A DNA stretch of 38,889 nt from Ruminococcoides sp052118065 (GCA_052118065.1 JBQKHY010000023.1:1-38889), one strand, 5' to 3'; positions 1 through 7,330 are shown, numbered from the stretch's first letter. Translations and numbers: made by a program. Notes: a model not told the origin generated them from the sequence alone.

Positions 1-7
1 TATTCAT

Positions 8-82
8 GAGGAGTACTTCTTTCTTAGGTTAATGTTTTTAGCGATTCCATTATACCATATTTTGAAGTTACTCCTCTTTTTT
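8..82. repeat. Left-edge inverted repeat (terminator or operator)
   Basis: GAGGAGTACTTC (8-19) is mirrored by GAAGTTACTCCTC (64-76), with one extra base, and TTTTTT follows at 77-82. Read on the + strand this could be a terminator with a long 44-nt loop for a gene left of the window. On the - strand an extended -10 (TGG then TATAAT, positions 57 to 49) lies between the arms and an ATG sits at 7-5, so the arms could instead flank the promoter of a gene running off the left edge. The sequence here does not decide between the two. Confidence 0.4.
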
Positions 83-245
83 ATTGGGTCATATCATTTT
101 AGCACATACAAAATATAACAAGCAAAGGGGGACAGGACCTTAGGCAACTATAACCTTCAACAAGTAGATATTTAATTTGGTGTGAATTACGGTTATATTG
201 ATAAAATTATGGGCAATTTAAATTTCATAAAAGTATTTCGACAGT
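83..245. other. Noncoding spacer, nothing recognised
   Basis: AT-rich spacer between the left-edge inverted repeat and the TetR promoter. It contains an isolated G-rich patch (AGGGGGACAGGACC, about 126-139) but no matching arm, no open frame with a ribosome binding site and no recognisable RNA. Confidence 0.4.
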
Positions 246-272
246 ACAATTATCATCTAATTGTGGTAAAAT
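246..272 (+). promoter_or_regulatory. Extended -10 promoter with overlapping inverted repeat
   Basis: A 7-bp inverted repeat, ACAATTA (246-252) and TAATTGT (258-264) separated by 5 bp, lies directly against an extended -10 element, TGG plus TAAAAT (264-272). It is about 75 bp upstream of the TetR-family start. Position and symmetry fit an autoregulatory operator for the regulator; that role is inferred. Confidence 0.4.
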
Positions 273-347
273 ATAGAAATAATAATTGAAAATTTTATGT
301 AATTGTGCTACAATATTTTACATCATAAGTTTTTTGGAGGGGTTTTT

Positions 348-908
348 GTGTCTCAAGTTACAAAGAGAGCATTGGAACAATCACTTAAAAATTTGTTGCT
401 AAAAAAGCCTTTGAATAAAATTACAATTACAGATATAACAGAAGATTGTGGTATAAATCGTATGACTTTTTACTACCATTTTCAGGATATTTACGATTTA
501 GTTGAATGGGTGTGTTATGAGGATGCAAAAAAAGCACTTGAAAATAAAAAGACCCATGATACTTGGCAACAAGGATTAACTCAACTGCTTTATGCAGTTC
601 GTGACAATAAGCCTTTTATCATTAATGTTTATAATTGTGTTGATATAGGTCAGGTAGAAAAATATTTAAAACCACTAACTGATGATTTAGTTCTTGGTGT
701 TGTTGAAGAAGAATCAGCAAATGTAAATGTTCATGAAGAGGATAAGAAGTTTATTGCACAGGTTTATTCTTATTGCTTTGTTGGAATTATGCTTGATTGG
801 ATAAAGGATGATATGAGGGAAAAACCTGAAGATTTGGTAGAGAGGTTAGCTTTAGTTCTTGACGGTGACATAGGTTCGGCTTTGGTCAGATTTAATTTAT
901 CAAAATAG
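348..908 (+). CDS. TetR/AcrR-family transcriptional regulator
   Basis: Predicted 186-residue DNA-binding repressor of the TetR family. The N-terminal 50 residues form the expected three-helix HTH: a first helix ending in LKNLLLKKPLNKIT, then ITDITEDCGINRMTFYYHF, where the recognition helix ends in the typical TFYYHF. The C-terminal 130 residues are the variable ligand-binding and dimerisation region, resembling the DhaS-like branch. The frame is open from a TTG at 303, but GTG at 348 is the better start because GGAGGGG (336-342) sits 5 nt before it. The gene is followed by its own terminator and then by oleate hydratase on the same strand, so a likely job is sensing fatty acids and controlling the hydratase. 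That link is inferred from position only. Confidence 0.85.
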   Translation: MSQVTKRALEQSLKNLLLKKPLNKITITDITEDCGINRMTFYYHFQDIYDLVEWVCYEDAKKALENKKTHDTWQQGLTQLLYAVRDNKPFIINVYNCVDIGQVEKYLKPLTDDLVLGVVEEESANVNVHEEDKKFIAQVYSYCFVGIMLDWIKDDMREKPEDLVERLALVLDGDIGSALVRFNLSK

Positions 909-936
909 CGAAAATGATTAAAAACTTTACAATAAT

Positions 937-973
937 TGCATCGTGATAATTTTTTTATCAGGGTGCATTTTTT
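937..973 (+). terminator. Intrinsic terminator after TetR gene
   Basis: TGCATCGTGATAA (937-949) pairs, with a G-G mismatch and one wobble, with TTATCAGGGTGCA (955-967), followed by six T. It separates the regulator transcript from oleate hydratase. Confidence 0.7.
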
Positions 974-978
974 GTTTA

Positions 979-1007
979 TTGTGGAATTGTTTTGGACACA
1001 ATATAAT
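979..1007 (+). promoter_or_regulatory. Promoter of oleate hydratase
   Basis: TTGTGG (979-984), a 17-bp spacer and TATAAT (1002-1007) make a good sigma-A promoter 32 bp upstream of the hydratase start. The spacer contains ATTGT and ACAAT arms in inverted orientation (7 bp apart), which may be a regulator site. Confidence 0.6.
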
Positions 1008-1038
1008 GAAGATACAAAATAAATTTAGGAGGCCTATT

Positions 1039-2832
1039 ATGTATTACTCTTCAGGAAATTATGAATCATTTGCTCATCCGGAAAAGCCTAAGGATGTGGA
1101 TAAAAAATCTGCATATATTATCGGTACAGGCCTTGCCGGTTTATCAGCAGCATTTTACCTAGTTCGTGACGGTCAAATGAAAGGCGAGCATATTCACCTA
1201 TTGGAAAAGCTAGACCTAGCCGGTGGTAGTTGTGACGGTAGAAAAGATATAACAAAAGGTTTCTATATGCGTGGTGGCAGAGAAATGGACAACCACTTTG
1301 AAGTTATGTGGGATATGTTCAGAGATGTACCATCAATAGAAAATCCAGATGTATCTGTACTTGATGAATATTATTGGCTTAACAAGCATGATCCAAACTA
1401 TTCTCTTTGTCGTGCAACAGTTAATAGAGGTGAAGATGCCCACACAGATAAGAAGTTTAACCTTGACAGAGAGTCAGCACTTGCTCTTTCACAACTTTTC
1501 ATAACATCAGAAAAGGAACTAGAGGGCAAGAAGATTTCTGATGTATTGCCTGAGTCATTTTGGAAAACAAACTTCTGGCTTTATTGGCAGACAATGTTCG
1601 CTTTTCAGAGGTGGTCAAGTGCATTGGAAATGAAAAGGTATCTATGCCGATATGTTCACCATATTGACGGTTTGCCTGACTTTAGTGCATTAAGATTTAC
1701 AAAGTACAATCAGTATGAAAGTATGATTCTTCCATTGGTTAAGTACCTTGAAAATCATGGTGTTAAGATTGAGTACGGTATGGATGTTAAGAATGTTATT
1801 ATTGAAAACCATGGTCATAAAAAGGTAGCAAAACAGATTGTGTACATCAAGGACGATATGGAACAAACTATTGACCTTACTGAAGATGACCTTGTATTTA
1901 TTACAAATGGTTGTTGTACAGATACTTCTTGTTATGGTGACCAAAATACTGCGCCTGACCTTTCAAAGGTTAAGAACGGTTACGGTGAATCATGGGATAT
2001 GTGGAAGAACATTGCACAACAAGCAACTCACGGTGAGTTCGGTAATCCGGATGCTTTTTGTAGTGATATTGAGGCAACAAATTGGATGAGTGCAACAGTT
2101 GAAACTTCTAATGAAGAAATCATCAGACATATTATTCATGTTTGTAAGCGTGATCCAAGAAAGGGTAAAGTAACTACAGGTGGTATTGTTACAGTAAAGG
2201 ATAGTACAGACAATTGGTATTTGTCTTGGACAATTAACCGTCAACCACAGTTTAAGTCACAGAATAAGGACACTGTACTTGTTTGGCTATATGCACTTAA
2301 CACAAATACAGAAGGTAACTATGTTAAGAAACCCATGAGAGAATGTTCCGGTGTTGAAGTTTGTGCCGAATGGCTATATCACATTGGCATTGATGAGGAT
2401 AAAATCTATGACTTGGCAGTAAAATCATGTAACACAACAACTTGCTTTATGCCATATATTAATGCATTCTTCCAGCCAAGAAAGTATGATGACAGACCAA
2501 AGGTTGTACCTGATGGTGCAGTTAACTTTGCATTCCTAGGTCAGTTTGCAGAAACTCCAAGGGACACAATTTTTACCACAGAATATTCAATAAGAACAGG
2601 TATGGAAAGTGTGTATACACTTCTTGATATTGATAGAGGTGTACCGGAAGTATGGGGTAGTAAGTATGATGTAAGAGAGCTACTTCGTGCATGTTACTAC
2701 GCAATTGATAAGAAACCACTTGAAGAAATTGACCTTAACTTGAAAGAAAGATTAATGTTAAGTACAGTTCTAAAGAAGATTGAAGGCACAGACCTTGAAC
2801 TCCTTTTAAAAGAAAGTGGATTGATTGAATGA
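1039..2832 (+). CDS. ohyA: Oleate hydratase (MCRA family)
   Basis: FAD-dependent hydratase that adds water to the cis-9 double bond of oleate, and usually linoleate, giving 10-hydroxy fatty acids (EC 4.2.1.53). It is a detoxification step common in gut bacteria. At 597 residues it is full length for the myosin-cross-reactive-antigen family. The dinucleotide-binding motif GTGLAG is at residues 29-34, with the ribose-binding Glu in HLLEK near 56. RGGREM at 78-83 places a Glu at residue 82, matching the catalytic Glu of characterised homologues. The frame is open from 943, but ATG 1039 is preceded by AGGAGG (1027-1032) and gives the family's usual N-terminus. It has its own promoter and terminator and follows a TetR-type gene that may regulate it. 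Confidence 0.95.
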   Translation: MYYSSGNYESFAHPEKPKDVDKKSAYIIGTGLAGLSAAFYLVRDGQMKGEHIHLLEKLDLAGGSCDGRKDITKGFYMRGGREMDNHFEVMWDMFRDVPSIENPDVSVLDEYYWLNKHDPNYSLCRATVNRGEDAHTDKKFNLDRESALALSQLFITSEKELEGKKISDVLPESFWKTNFWLYWQTMFAFQRWSSALEMKRYLCRYVHHIDGLPDFSALRFTKYNQYESMILPLVKYLENHGVKIEYGMDVKNVIIENHGHKKVAKQIVYIKDDMEQTIDLTEDDLVFITNGCCTDTSCYGDQNTAPDLSKVKNGYGESWDMWKNIAQQATHGEFGNPDAFCSDIEATNWMSATVETSNEEIIRHIIHVCKRDPRKGKVTTGGIVTVKDSTDNWYLSWTINRQPQFKSQNKDTVLVWLYALNTNTEGNYVKKPMRECSGVEVCAEWLYHIGIDEDKIYDLAVKSCNTTTCFMPYINAFFQPRKYDDRPKVVPDGAVNFAFLGQFAETPRDTIFTTEYSIRTGMESVYTLLDIDRGVPEVWGSKYDVRELLRACYYAIDKKPLEEIDLNLKERLMLSTVLKKIEGTDLELLLKESGLIE

Positions 2833-2899
2833 TGGTGTGACTGTAATAGTAACTAAAATTTAGTTATGATTATTATTACTAAAAATTAAATATATAATA

Positions 2900-2936
2900 G
2901 AGGTAAGTCCCATTATTGGTACTTACCTCTTGTTTT
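2900..2936 (+). terminator. Intrinsic terminator after ohyA
   Basis: GAGGTAAGT (2900-2908) pairs with ACTTACCTC (2921-2929), followed by a T-rich tail. Confidence 0.75.
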
Positions 2937-3019
2937 AAGCAGTAATTTCCCTAAAAAGCCTTTATTTTACCGTCACAAATGATAAGATAATTGTAGTAAA
3001 TAAATTTTAGGTGATAATT

Positions 3020-3685
3020 ATGATTGAGAAAATTTATGAATGTTCAGCACAAACCTCTACTAATAAAGTTTTTTATATTGACTATGAAAATGTTGGTAGT
3101 AGTGGACTTGAGGGAATAACTGAATTGAAAAGTAGCGACAAGGTTTTTGTTTATTATGGAAATGACCATGCAACAATGACCTTAGATGCTCATATGAATA
3201 TTAGCCTTTCTAATTGCAAAATGATTTTTAAGCTAATTCAAATGCCTGTGAAAAATGCTATTGATTGCAAAATTCTTTTTGATATTGAAGAAGAAATTGC
3301 AAAGATAAAACCAATTGAAATTTGCATTGTGTCTAAGGATAATGACTATGACAAAGCAATTGAAATGTTTAATTCTGTAACCGGTGTAAAGATTAGTAGA
3401 GCAGTAACTATAAATGAATATTTCCATCCATCCACAATTCTAACTGAAATTGTGGAAAAGTCTACCTCAACAGATAGAAAAACTTTGATTACCGATTTTT
3501 GTAATGAAAATCTGAAAAGCCTTTCAGTGGATGATAGGAAAGAGGAAATTATCCAAATAATGATAAGCTCCAAAACTAAAGTGGATGTTAATAATAAATT
3601 ATCTAAACTTTTAAGAGATAGTAAAAAAGCAAGTGAAATCTATAAATTACTAAATCCATTTGTAGTAGCATTACCAAGTAATTAA
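3020..3685 (+). CDS. PIN-like (NYN-type) domain protein
   Basis: 221-residue protein that I place in the PIN-like nuclease fold from its acidic motifs. These are an N-terminal beta strand ending VFYIDYENVG, a central AIDCKILFDIEEEI segment with paired Asp, and SKDNDYDKAIEMF, the usual third motif with the K-D-x-D pattern. Such domains cut RNA using carboxylates that bind metal. The C-terminal 80 residues (after about 140) are helical and Lys-rich, possibly substrate binding. The frame opens at GTG 3011, but TAGGTG (3009-3014) fits better as the ribosome binding site of ATG 3020. It stands alone between two terminators. Its specific target is unknown, and homologues would be needed to separate PIN from NYN. 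Confidence 0.6.
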   Translation: MIEKIYECSAQTSTNKVFYIDYENVGSSGLEGITELKSSDKVFVYYGNDHATMTLDAHMNISLSNCKMIFKLIQMPVKNAIDCKILFDIEEEIAKIKPIEICIVSKDNDYDKAIEMFNSVTGVKISRAVTINEYFHPSTILTEIVEKSTSTDRKTLITDFCNENLKSLSVDDRKEEIIQIMISSKTKVDVNNKLSKLLRDSKKASEIYKLLNPFVVALPSN

Positions 3686-3702
3686 CAATTCCACCTAACA
3701 AA

Positions 3703-3738
3703 ACCTACTAGTAGATAAAAACTAGTAGGTCGATTTTT
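3703..3738 (+). terminator. Intrinsic terminator after PIN-like gene
   Basis: A perfect 10-bp stem, ACCTACTAGT (3703-3712) and ACTAGTAGGT (3721-3730), is followed by TTTTTT (3733-3738). Confidence 0.85.
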
Positions 3739-3812
3739 TATAAAAATATAAATTTTGCAACACTTTTGTGTTTTGAAAAGTATTAATAATAGAAACACTT
3801 TTGGAGGTAGTT

Positions 3813-4328
3813 ATGAAGAAACTTATTTCCCTATTATCAATTATTTCTATTTTGCTTTTAGTGGGTTGTTCAGAAAGTAAAAATACTAATCAAACAGTTA
3901 AAGAAACTACATCACAAAAATTAACAGTTGCAACACAGGTTCAGAGAAATCAAATTAATTTTGTGAAAGATAAAAATGAAAGTATAGATAGTGTTTCTGT
4001 TTCTCACAATCTGGCAAAGAGAATTTATGATGTATTGTGTACACAAAGTGGTTATGATGATATGTCAGGACGGTTTACTGTAAAGCAGTTTAATGAGTAC
4101 TATGGCGTTACTGATTTTAGGGTAACTACTGATAATATGTGTTATTGCAAATTTGTTGATAATTCCACAAAAGAAAAATATTATGTTTTCTTTGGGGTAA
4201 GTAAAGAGAATGCATACTGGGGTAATGTCTTTATTCTAGACAAGAATAATAAACAAACTAAGAAGACAAATATAGCTGATATTAATAATCAAAATTTAAT
4301 GTCGTTAATTAATAAAAATGATTTGTAA
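3813..4328 (+). CDS. Putative lipoprotein of unknown function
   Basis: 171-residue exported lipoprotein. The start ATG 3813 follows GGAGG (3803-3807). The N-terminus has two lysines, a hydrophobic stretch and the lipobox LVGC, so the mature protein would begin at Cys19 and be anchored to the outer face of the membrane. After a Ser/Thr/Gln-rich linker to about residue 50, the remainder looks like a compact domain ending in strands such as KYYVFFGVSKENAYWGNVFI. I do not recognise the domain. The gene has its own terminator and converges on the receiver-like gene at 4402. Confidence 0.7.
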   Translation: MKKLISLLSIISILLLVGCSESKNTNQTVKETTSQKLTVATQVQRNQINFVKDKNESIDSVSVSHNLAKRIYDVLCTQSGYDDMSGRFTVKQFNEYYGVTDFRVTTDNMCYCKFVDNSTKEKYYVFFGVSKENAYWGNVFILDKNNKQTKKTNIADINNQNLMSLINKNDL

Positions 4329-4357
4329 TATTTTATAATGATATGAATATGAAAAAG

Positions 4358-4385
4358 CCCGATAGTACATTTACTACCGGGTTTT
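4358..4385. terminator. Bidirectional terminator between convergent genes
   Basis: CCCGATAGTA (4358-4367) pairs with TACTACCGGG (4372-4381) across a 4-nt loop. T runs lie on the 3' side in both directions, serving the lipoprotein gene (+) and the receiver-like gene (-). Confidence 0.8.
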
Positions 4386-4401
4386 GTCTTATAATGTTAA
4401 G

Positions 4402-4698
4402 TTACTTTGCAATGAAGTATGTAACAGTGGTGTCAGGAAAATGATTTTCAGCATAAATCAGCATTTCCTTGCGACCCTCAATGTTGCTGGAATGAATGTT
4501 AATGTGTGGTACAGTAACATTGTTTTCATACATCCATTTTAATATATCCAGACCGGTTTTTTCTTCCTCTAAACTGTAGTCAAGGTCAATAAAATCGAAT
4601 GGCATAATGCCTAGTAACATAATTGCTTGGCTATATGTACCTACAGATTCATAGCCTTTTGATGGGGCATCCCTCTTGTCATCAACAAATAGTTTCAT
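4402..4698 (-). CDS. Cyclic-phosphate-processing receiver (cREC)-like protein
   Basis: 98-residue single-domain protein with the receiver (CheY-like) fold. It opens MKLFVDDKRDAP, with the paired acidic residues of the receiver pocket. FIDLDYSL near residue 37 holds the Asp equivalent to the phosphorylated site. INIHSSN near 67 has the His-Ser of the cREC branch, where classical receivers have Thr/Ser alone. cREC domains were proposed from gene contexts to act on cyclic-phosphate nucleotides or RNA ends; no activity is proven from this sequence. The start is supported by AAAGGAG upstream on the - strand. No effector domain is attached, and it appears to be transcribed alone. Confidence 0.7.
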   Translation of the reverse strand: MKLFVDDKRDAPSKGYESVGTYSQAIMLLGIMPFDFIDLDYSLEEEKTGLDILKWMYENNVTVPHINIHSSNIEGRKEMLIYAENHFPDTTVTYFIAK

Positions 4699-4859
4699 TT
4701 ATTTCTCCTTTCTAATATTGTTGTTTATATATTAATTATCTTCTAATTTTACACCTTAAGTATAACATTGTTTTATTTAAAATGAAAGAGTAATACACAA
4801 AATATGACGCGAATATTCACGCAACTATAGGTTGCAAATCTAATGAAACCTGTAGTTTC

Positions 4860-4888
4860 TTGTATAAATAAACTTTCCACTTTATAAT
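4860..4888 (+). promoter_or_regulatory. Promoter of the interrupted membrane-anchored gene
   Basis: TTGTAT (4860-4865), a 17-bp spacer and TATAAT (4883-4888) lie 45 bp before the ATG at 4933. Just upstream an imperfect hairpin (ACTATAGGTT near 4824, AACCTGTAGT near 4847) could be the end of the divergent leader or an operator. Confidence 0.55.
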
Positions 4889-4932
4889 GTAACCAAAGTT
4901 AAAACAACTTAAATTATAAAGGAGGAAAATTT

Positions 4933-5778
4933 ATGAAAAAGAAGGAAATCATCATTACTGTACTTTCAGTACTGGTAGTAGCACTGGCAATTTGTGTAGG
5001 GGTGTTGGCTTACAATAATCATCAATTGAAAAGTACCAACGACCCTGAAAAGACATCAACTACCCATAAGGTAAAGGGTATCTATTTCCGTAAAGTTTAT
5101 GGCTCTATGGGTGCAATTCATGGTGAAGGTGTCACCAATAACAAATGTACATTTAAAACAGAAGTGTATGCTTTTGATAGTAATGTAAAGTTTCTAGATG
5201 ACATTAGTAAACTAAAATTCGATAACGATAATGTGTATATTGAAAAAGTTGTTGTTAATGATAATCCTGAAAAGGAAAATGATTTAACAAAATATACAGT
5301 ATCATTTACAGTTGGCTTTGCGAAAGATGGCAACTATAATGTTACTTACTTAGTGTATGAAGATGGTAACAATACTGTTAAGTATCCTTTTGGTAATATC
5401 TCTTTTGCCTATAAAATGGGTCAGCCTGTGTATTTACAACAAGGCATTGATACTTAAATTATAAATAACAAAATTGCTTACTATTTCTTAGAGGCTAACA
5501 AAGAGCCTTTTACAGTTGAAGGTTTAGTATCAGGTGAAAATGGTGACTTTACATATACTTACAAAAAGAATGTAAAGTTCACACCGGGTAAACAGCTTGA
5601 TTATTATGTGAATATTAACAGTAATGGAACCGGTGCCGATACTACTGTGTTTTGCCCAATATTTGAAATCAAAACAGAAAACTCTAACCAAACTAAATAC
5701 TTTGTGCCAATCTCCCAAACTTATGGTGGTGACAATAACCTGTCATATAGGCAAATAAAAGAATATGTGCAGAAGTAA
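4933..5778 (+). pseudogene. Membrane-anchored protein interrupted by in-frame TAA
   Basis: ATG 4933 with AAAGGAGG upstream begins a protein with one N-terminal transmembrane helix (residues 7-27), a short linker and an extracellular beta-rich domain. It stops at TAA 5455-5457 after 174 residues. The same frame then runs on, with protein-like composition and no further stop, for 106 sense codons to TAA 5776-5778, directly before a terminator. The continuation (for example TPGKQLDYYVNINSNGTG and KYFVPISQTYGGDN) reads like the second half of one secreted domain pair. No start codon with a ribosome binding site precedes it. A nonsense mutation in a 281-codon gene is the simplest reading; readthrough or a base-call error remain possible. 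Function unknown. Confidence 0.7.
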
Positions 5779-5799
5779 TTTAACTTAATACCTAAATCT

Positions 5800-5835
5800 A
5801 AGCCTACTTAACTTTTGTTGAGTAGGCTTTTTGTA
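5800..5835 (+). terminator. Intrinsic terminator after interrupted gene
   Basis: AAGCCTACTTAAC (5800-5812) pairs with GTTGAGTAGGCTT across a short loop, then TTTTTG. Its position after TAA 5778 rather than TAA 5455 supports the longer reading frame as the original gene. Confidence 0.8.
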
Positions 5836-5950
5836 TATACATTTTTTAAAGTATAGTTTATTTTTATATGATAATGATTACAAAAAAATGTGACAAAAAA
5901 TTACATAAAAATATATTAATTTAAAAAATATATTATGGTTATATTGTTAA

Positions 5951-5979
5951 TTGACAAATTATAGCAAATGTTATATTAT
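5951..5979 (+). promoter_or_regulatory. Strong promoter of the secreted-protein/ABC locus
   Basis: Consensus TTGACA (5951-5956), a 17-bp spacer and TATTAT (5974-5979). Transcription would start near 5986, leaving an unusually long 5' leader of about 145 nt before the secreted-protein ATG at 6130. The rest of 5836-5950 is featureless AT-rich DNA. Confidence 0.65.
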
Positions 5980-6023
5980 TAAGCTGATAAGTGTATTGTT
6001 ATATGATTTATGCTTATTTTTAT

Positions 6024-6093
6024 TGCAATGTATAAAAGGAGTGATTATGGTATATACATTGTTTATTTATTAATACATATTGTGCAATGTATC
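6024..6093 (+). promoter_or_regulatory. Leader with alternative hairpins
   Basis: Three short arms lie in the untranslated leader. Arm A is CAATGTATA (6026-6034), arm B is its perfect complement TATACATTG (6053-6061), and arm C is CAATGTAT (6085-6092), part of a 10-bp direct repeat of the A region (TGCAATGTAT, 6024-6033 and 6083-6092). B can pair with A or with C but not both. The A-B loop contains the AAAAGGAG ribosome binding site and ATG of a tiny open frame. The arrangement is typical of translation-coupled or attenuation control; the function is inferred. Confidence 0.4.
6047..6073 (+). CDS. Putative 8-residue leader peptide
   Basis: ATG 6047 is preceded by a near-perfect AAAAGGAG at optimal spacing and encodes MVYTLFIY before TAA 6071-6073. 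The strength of the ribosome binding site compared with the tiny product, and its place inside competing hairpins, suggest a regulatory leader rather than a functional peptide. It is not in frame with the secreted protein at 6130. It could also be a chance frame. Confidence 0.35.
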   Translation: MVYTLFIY

Positions 6094-6129
6094 TTATCAA
6101 TATTATGTAATTTTGGAAAGAGGTTTATT

Positions 6130-6588
6130 ATGAAAAGTTCAAAAAAATTAATTTCATTGATGTTAGCATTAGTTACAATACTTACTGCCAGTATTTCTGT
6201 AAATGCAGTTGGCAACTATAAGGATAGTATTGTCAATGTTGAAGCAAGAAACAATTTTGATGGAACACCACGTCGTTCTATTTGGAGAGTTAAAGCTGAT
6301 TATACATCATCATGGTGTGAAAATAAAAAGAGGTCTGGTGGCAATCTTACAGTTTGGGTAGAAAGAACAAACAACCGTAAAACTACTTCTGTTAATACAG
6401 TTGACAGATACTATGGTAAATGGAGTTACAATGGAGCTACAAAAAACTTTAAGAGACTTAAACCAGGTCAACATAGTTACTTAAAGAACTATGTAAAAGA
6501 AGACGGTTATAAATATGCAACAATAGGCTATATACTAGATAGGGAGCGTGTGGATTATTCATTTGCATGGAGTCCTGACAGTATTTAA
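6130..6588 (+). CDS. Secreted basic protein of unknown function
   Basis: 152-residue preprotein. Residues 1-26 are a clear Sec signal peptide (Lys-rich start, hydrophobic core, cleavage after VNA), leaving a mature protein of about 126 residues. The mature part has 23 Lys+Arg against 13 Asp+Glu, is rich in Tyr, Trp and Asn, has a single Cys, and looks beta-stranded (NLTVWVERTNNRK, KYATIGYILDRERVDYSFAW). The frame is open from 6010, but GGAAAGAGG before ATG 6130 and the signal peptide decide the start. It heads a locus of ABC exporter and immunity-like genes and is separated from them by a strong hairpin, as is common for bacteriocin structural genes. A bacteriocin-like or signalling role is inferred. 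I recognise no family; a distant lactococcin-972-like fold is only a guess. Confidence 0.7.
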   Translation: MKSSKKLISLMLALVTILTASISVNAVGNYKDSIVNVEARNNFDGTPRRSIWRVKADYTSSWCENKKRSGGNLTVWVERTNNRKTTSVNTVDRYYGKWSYNGATKNFKRLKPGQHSYLKNYVKEDGYKYATIGYILDRERVDYSFAWSPDSI

Positions 6589-6599
6589 TTGGTAGTCAA

Positions 6600-6637
6600 A
6601 AAATGGAAAAAGATTTTATAAAATCTTTTTCCATTTT
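6600..6637 (+). terminator. Perfect hairpin between secreted protein and ABC operon
   Basis: A perfect inverted repeat with arms of 19 bp (left arm 6600-6618, right arm 6619-6637, starting AAAATGG and ending CCATTTT) has no unpaired centre. It is followed by GTTTG, not a clean T run, but the right arm itself is T-rich. It could act as a partial terminator or RNA 3'-end stabiliser, giving high expression of the secreted protein and low expression of the downstream genes, which have no obvious promoter of their own. Confidence 0.65.
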
Positions 6638-6652
6638 GTTTGAGGTGGAATT

Positions 6653-7321
6653 ATGAATAAAAAAGTAGCTACTATAATTATTGTTATTGTTTGTGCAATA
6701 GTTACAGTAGTATTGGCTATGGGCTATATGATTAAAGAAGGTATTATTGATACAGAAAATATTTTTAATAATACAGAAGAAAATAGTACTAGTTCACAAA
6801 GTGTTAAGGAAGATAATATGCCTGAAAGAGCGTATTTTAGAGAAGGTGCAGAATGTACACTTCGTGGTGGTGAAAATGTTAAATTATATTTTAAATATAA
6901 TAGTACAAGAATATCAAAGAAAGTCGAAGACTTTGATAAATTCGATTTTAACTTTGAAGAAAAAGTTGACAGCAATGGTACGATTACCAATGATTATTCT
7001 TATGTTATATGTAATGTAACTGTAAAAAATGTTGGTACTGAAAGCTTTTTAACTACTATAAATAATGTATTACTGTTCCCTAACGGTATTGACTCTGAGT
7101 ATACAGATGTAAGATCCTTCGATTCACATTTAAAAGATACTACAAGAACAGATTATTATCATGTTAATTTTAAACCAAATGAAGAACATAATTATAATAT
7201 AGTATTTGTAGAAAAAGACTCAATTATAAAAAAATATAAGAATAAATTCCTTTTATATGCATTATTTAATGGCTATGAGCCCCTACCTTCTGATCCAATA
7301 ATAGAGAAGAAAGAAAAGTAA
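6653..7321 (+). CDS. Membrane-anchored extracellular protein (DUF4352-like)
   Basis: 222-residue protein. It has one N-terminal membrane helix (residues 5-26), an acidic Ser/Asn linker to about 55, and a C-terminal beta-sandwich-type domain. YSYVICNVTVKNVGTESF followed by LLFPNG resembles the strand pattern of DUF4352/telokin-like domains found beside ABC transporters in Firmicutes. ATG 6653 has GAGGTGG upstream. It is the first gene of the co-directional operon, 9 nt from the first permease. A likely role is an extracytoplasmic accessory that binds the secreted protein or another ligand. That is inferred from topology and context, and the domain assignment is tentative. Confidence 0.65.
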   Translation: MNKKVATIIIVIVCAIVTVVLAMGYMIKEGIIDTENIFNNTEENSTSSQSVKEDNMPERAYFREGAECTLRGGENVKLYFKYNSTRISKKVEDFDKFDFNFEEKVDSNGTITNDYSYVICNVTVKNVGTESFLTTINNVLLFPNGIDSEYTDVRSFDSHLKDTTRTDYYHVNFKPNEEHNYNIVFVEKDSIIKKYKNKFLLYALFNGYEPLPSDPIIEKKEK

Positions 7322-7330
7322 GGTGATTGA

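Noticed and set aside
126..139. GGGGGACAGGACC patch as an end of a REP-type or IS200-like element
   Set aside because: No complementary arm and no transposase nearby; a single short word is not enough.
1690..2244. Open frames on the opposite strand and in other frames within oleate hydratase
   Set aside because: No ribosome binding sites, and the composition is that of antisense shadows of a strongly conserved gene. The same applies to similar frames inside sbcC, thiM, ClC, glyQS and others.
6130..6588. Confident assignment to lactococcin 972 bacteriocins
   Set aside because: Size, charge and beta-rich composition are loosely compatible, but I see no convincing alignment, and the partner membrane genes differ from the large single permease of those clusters.
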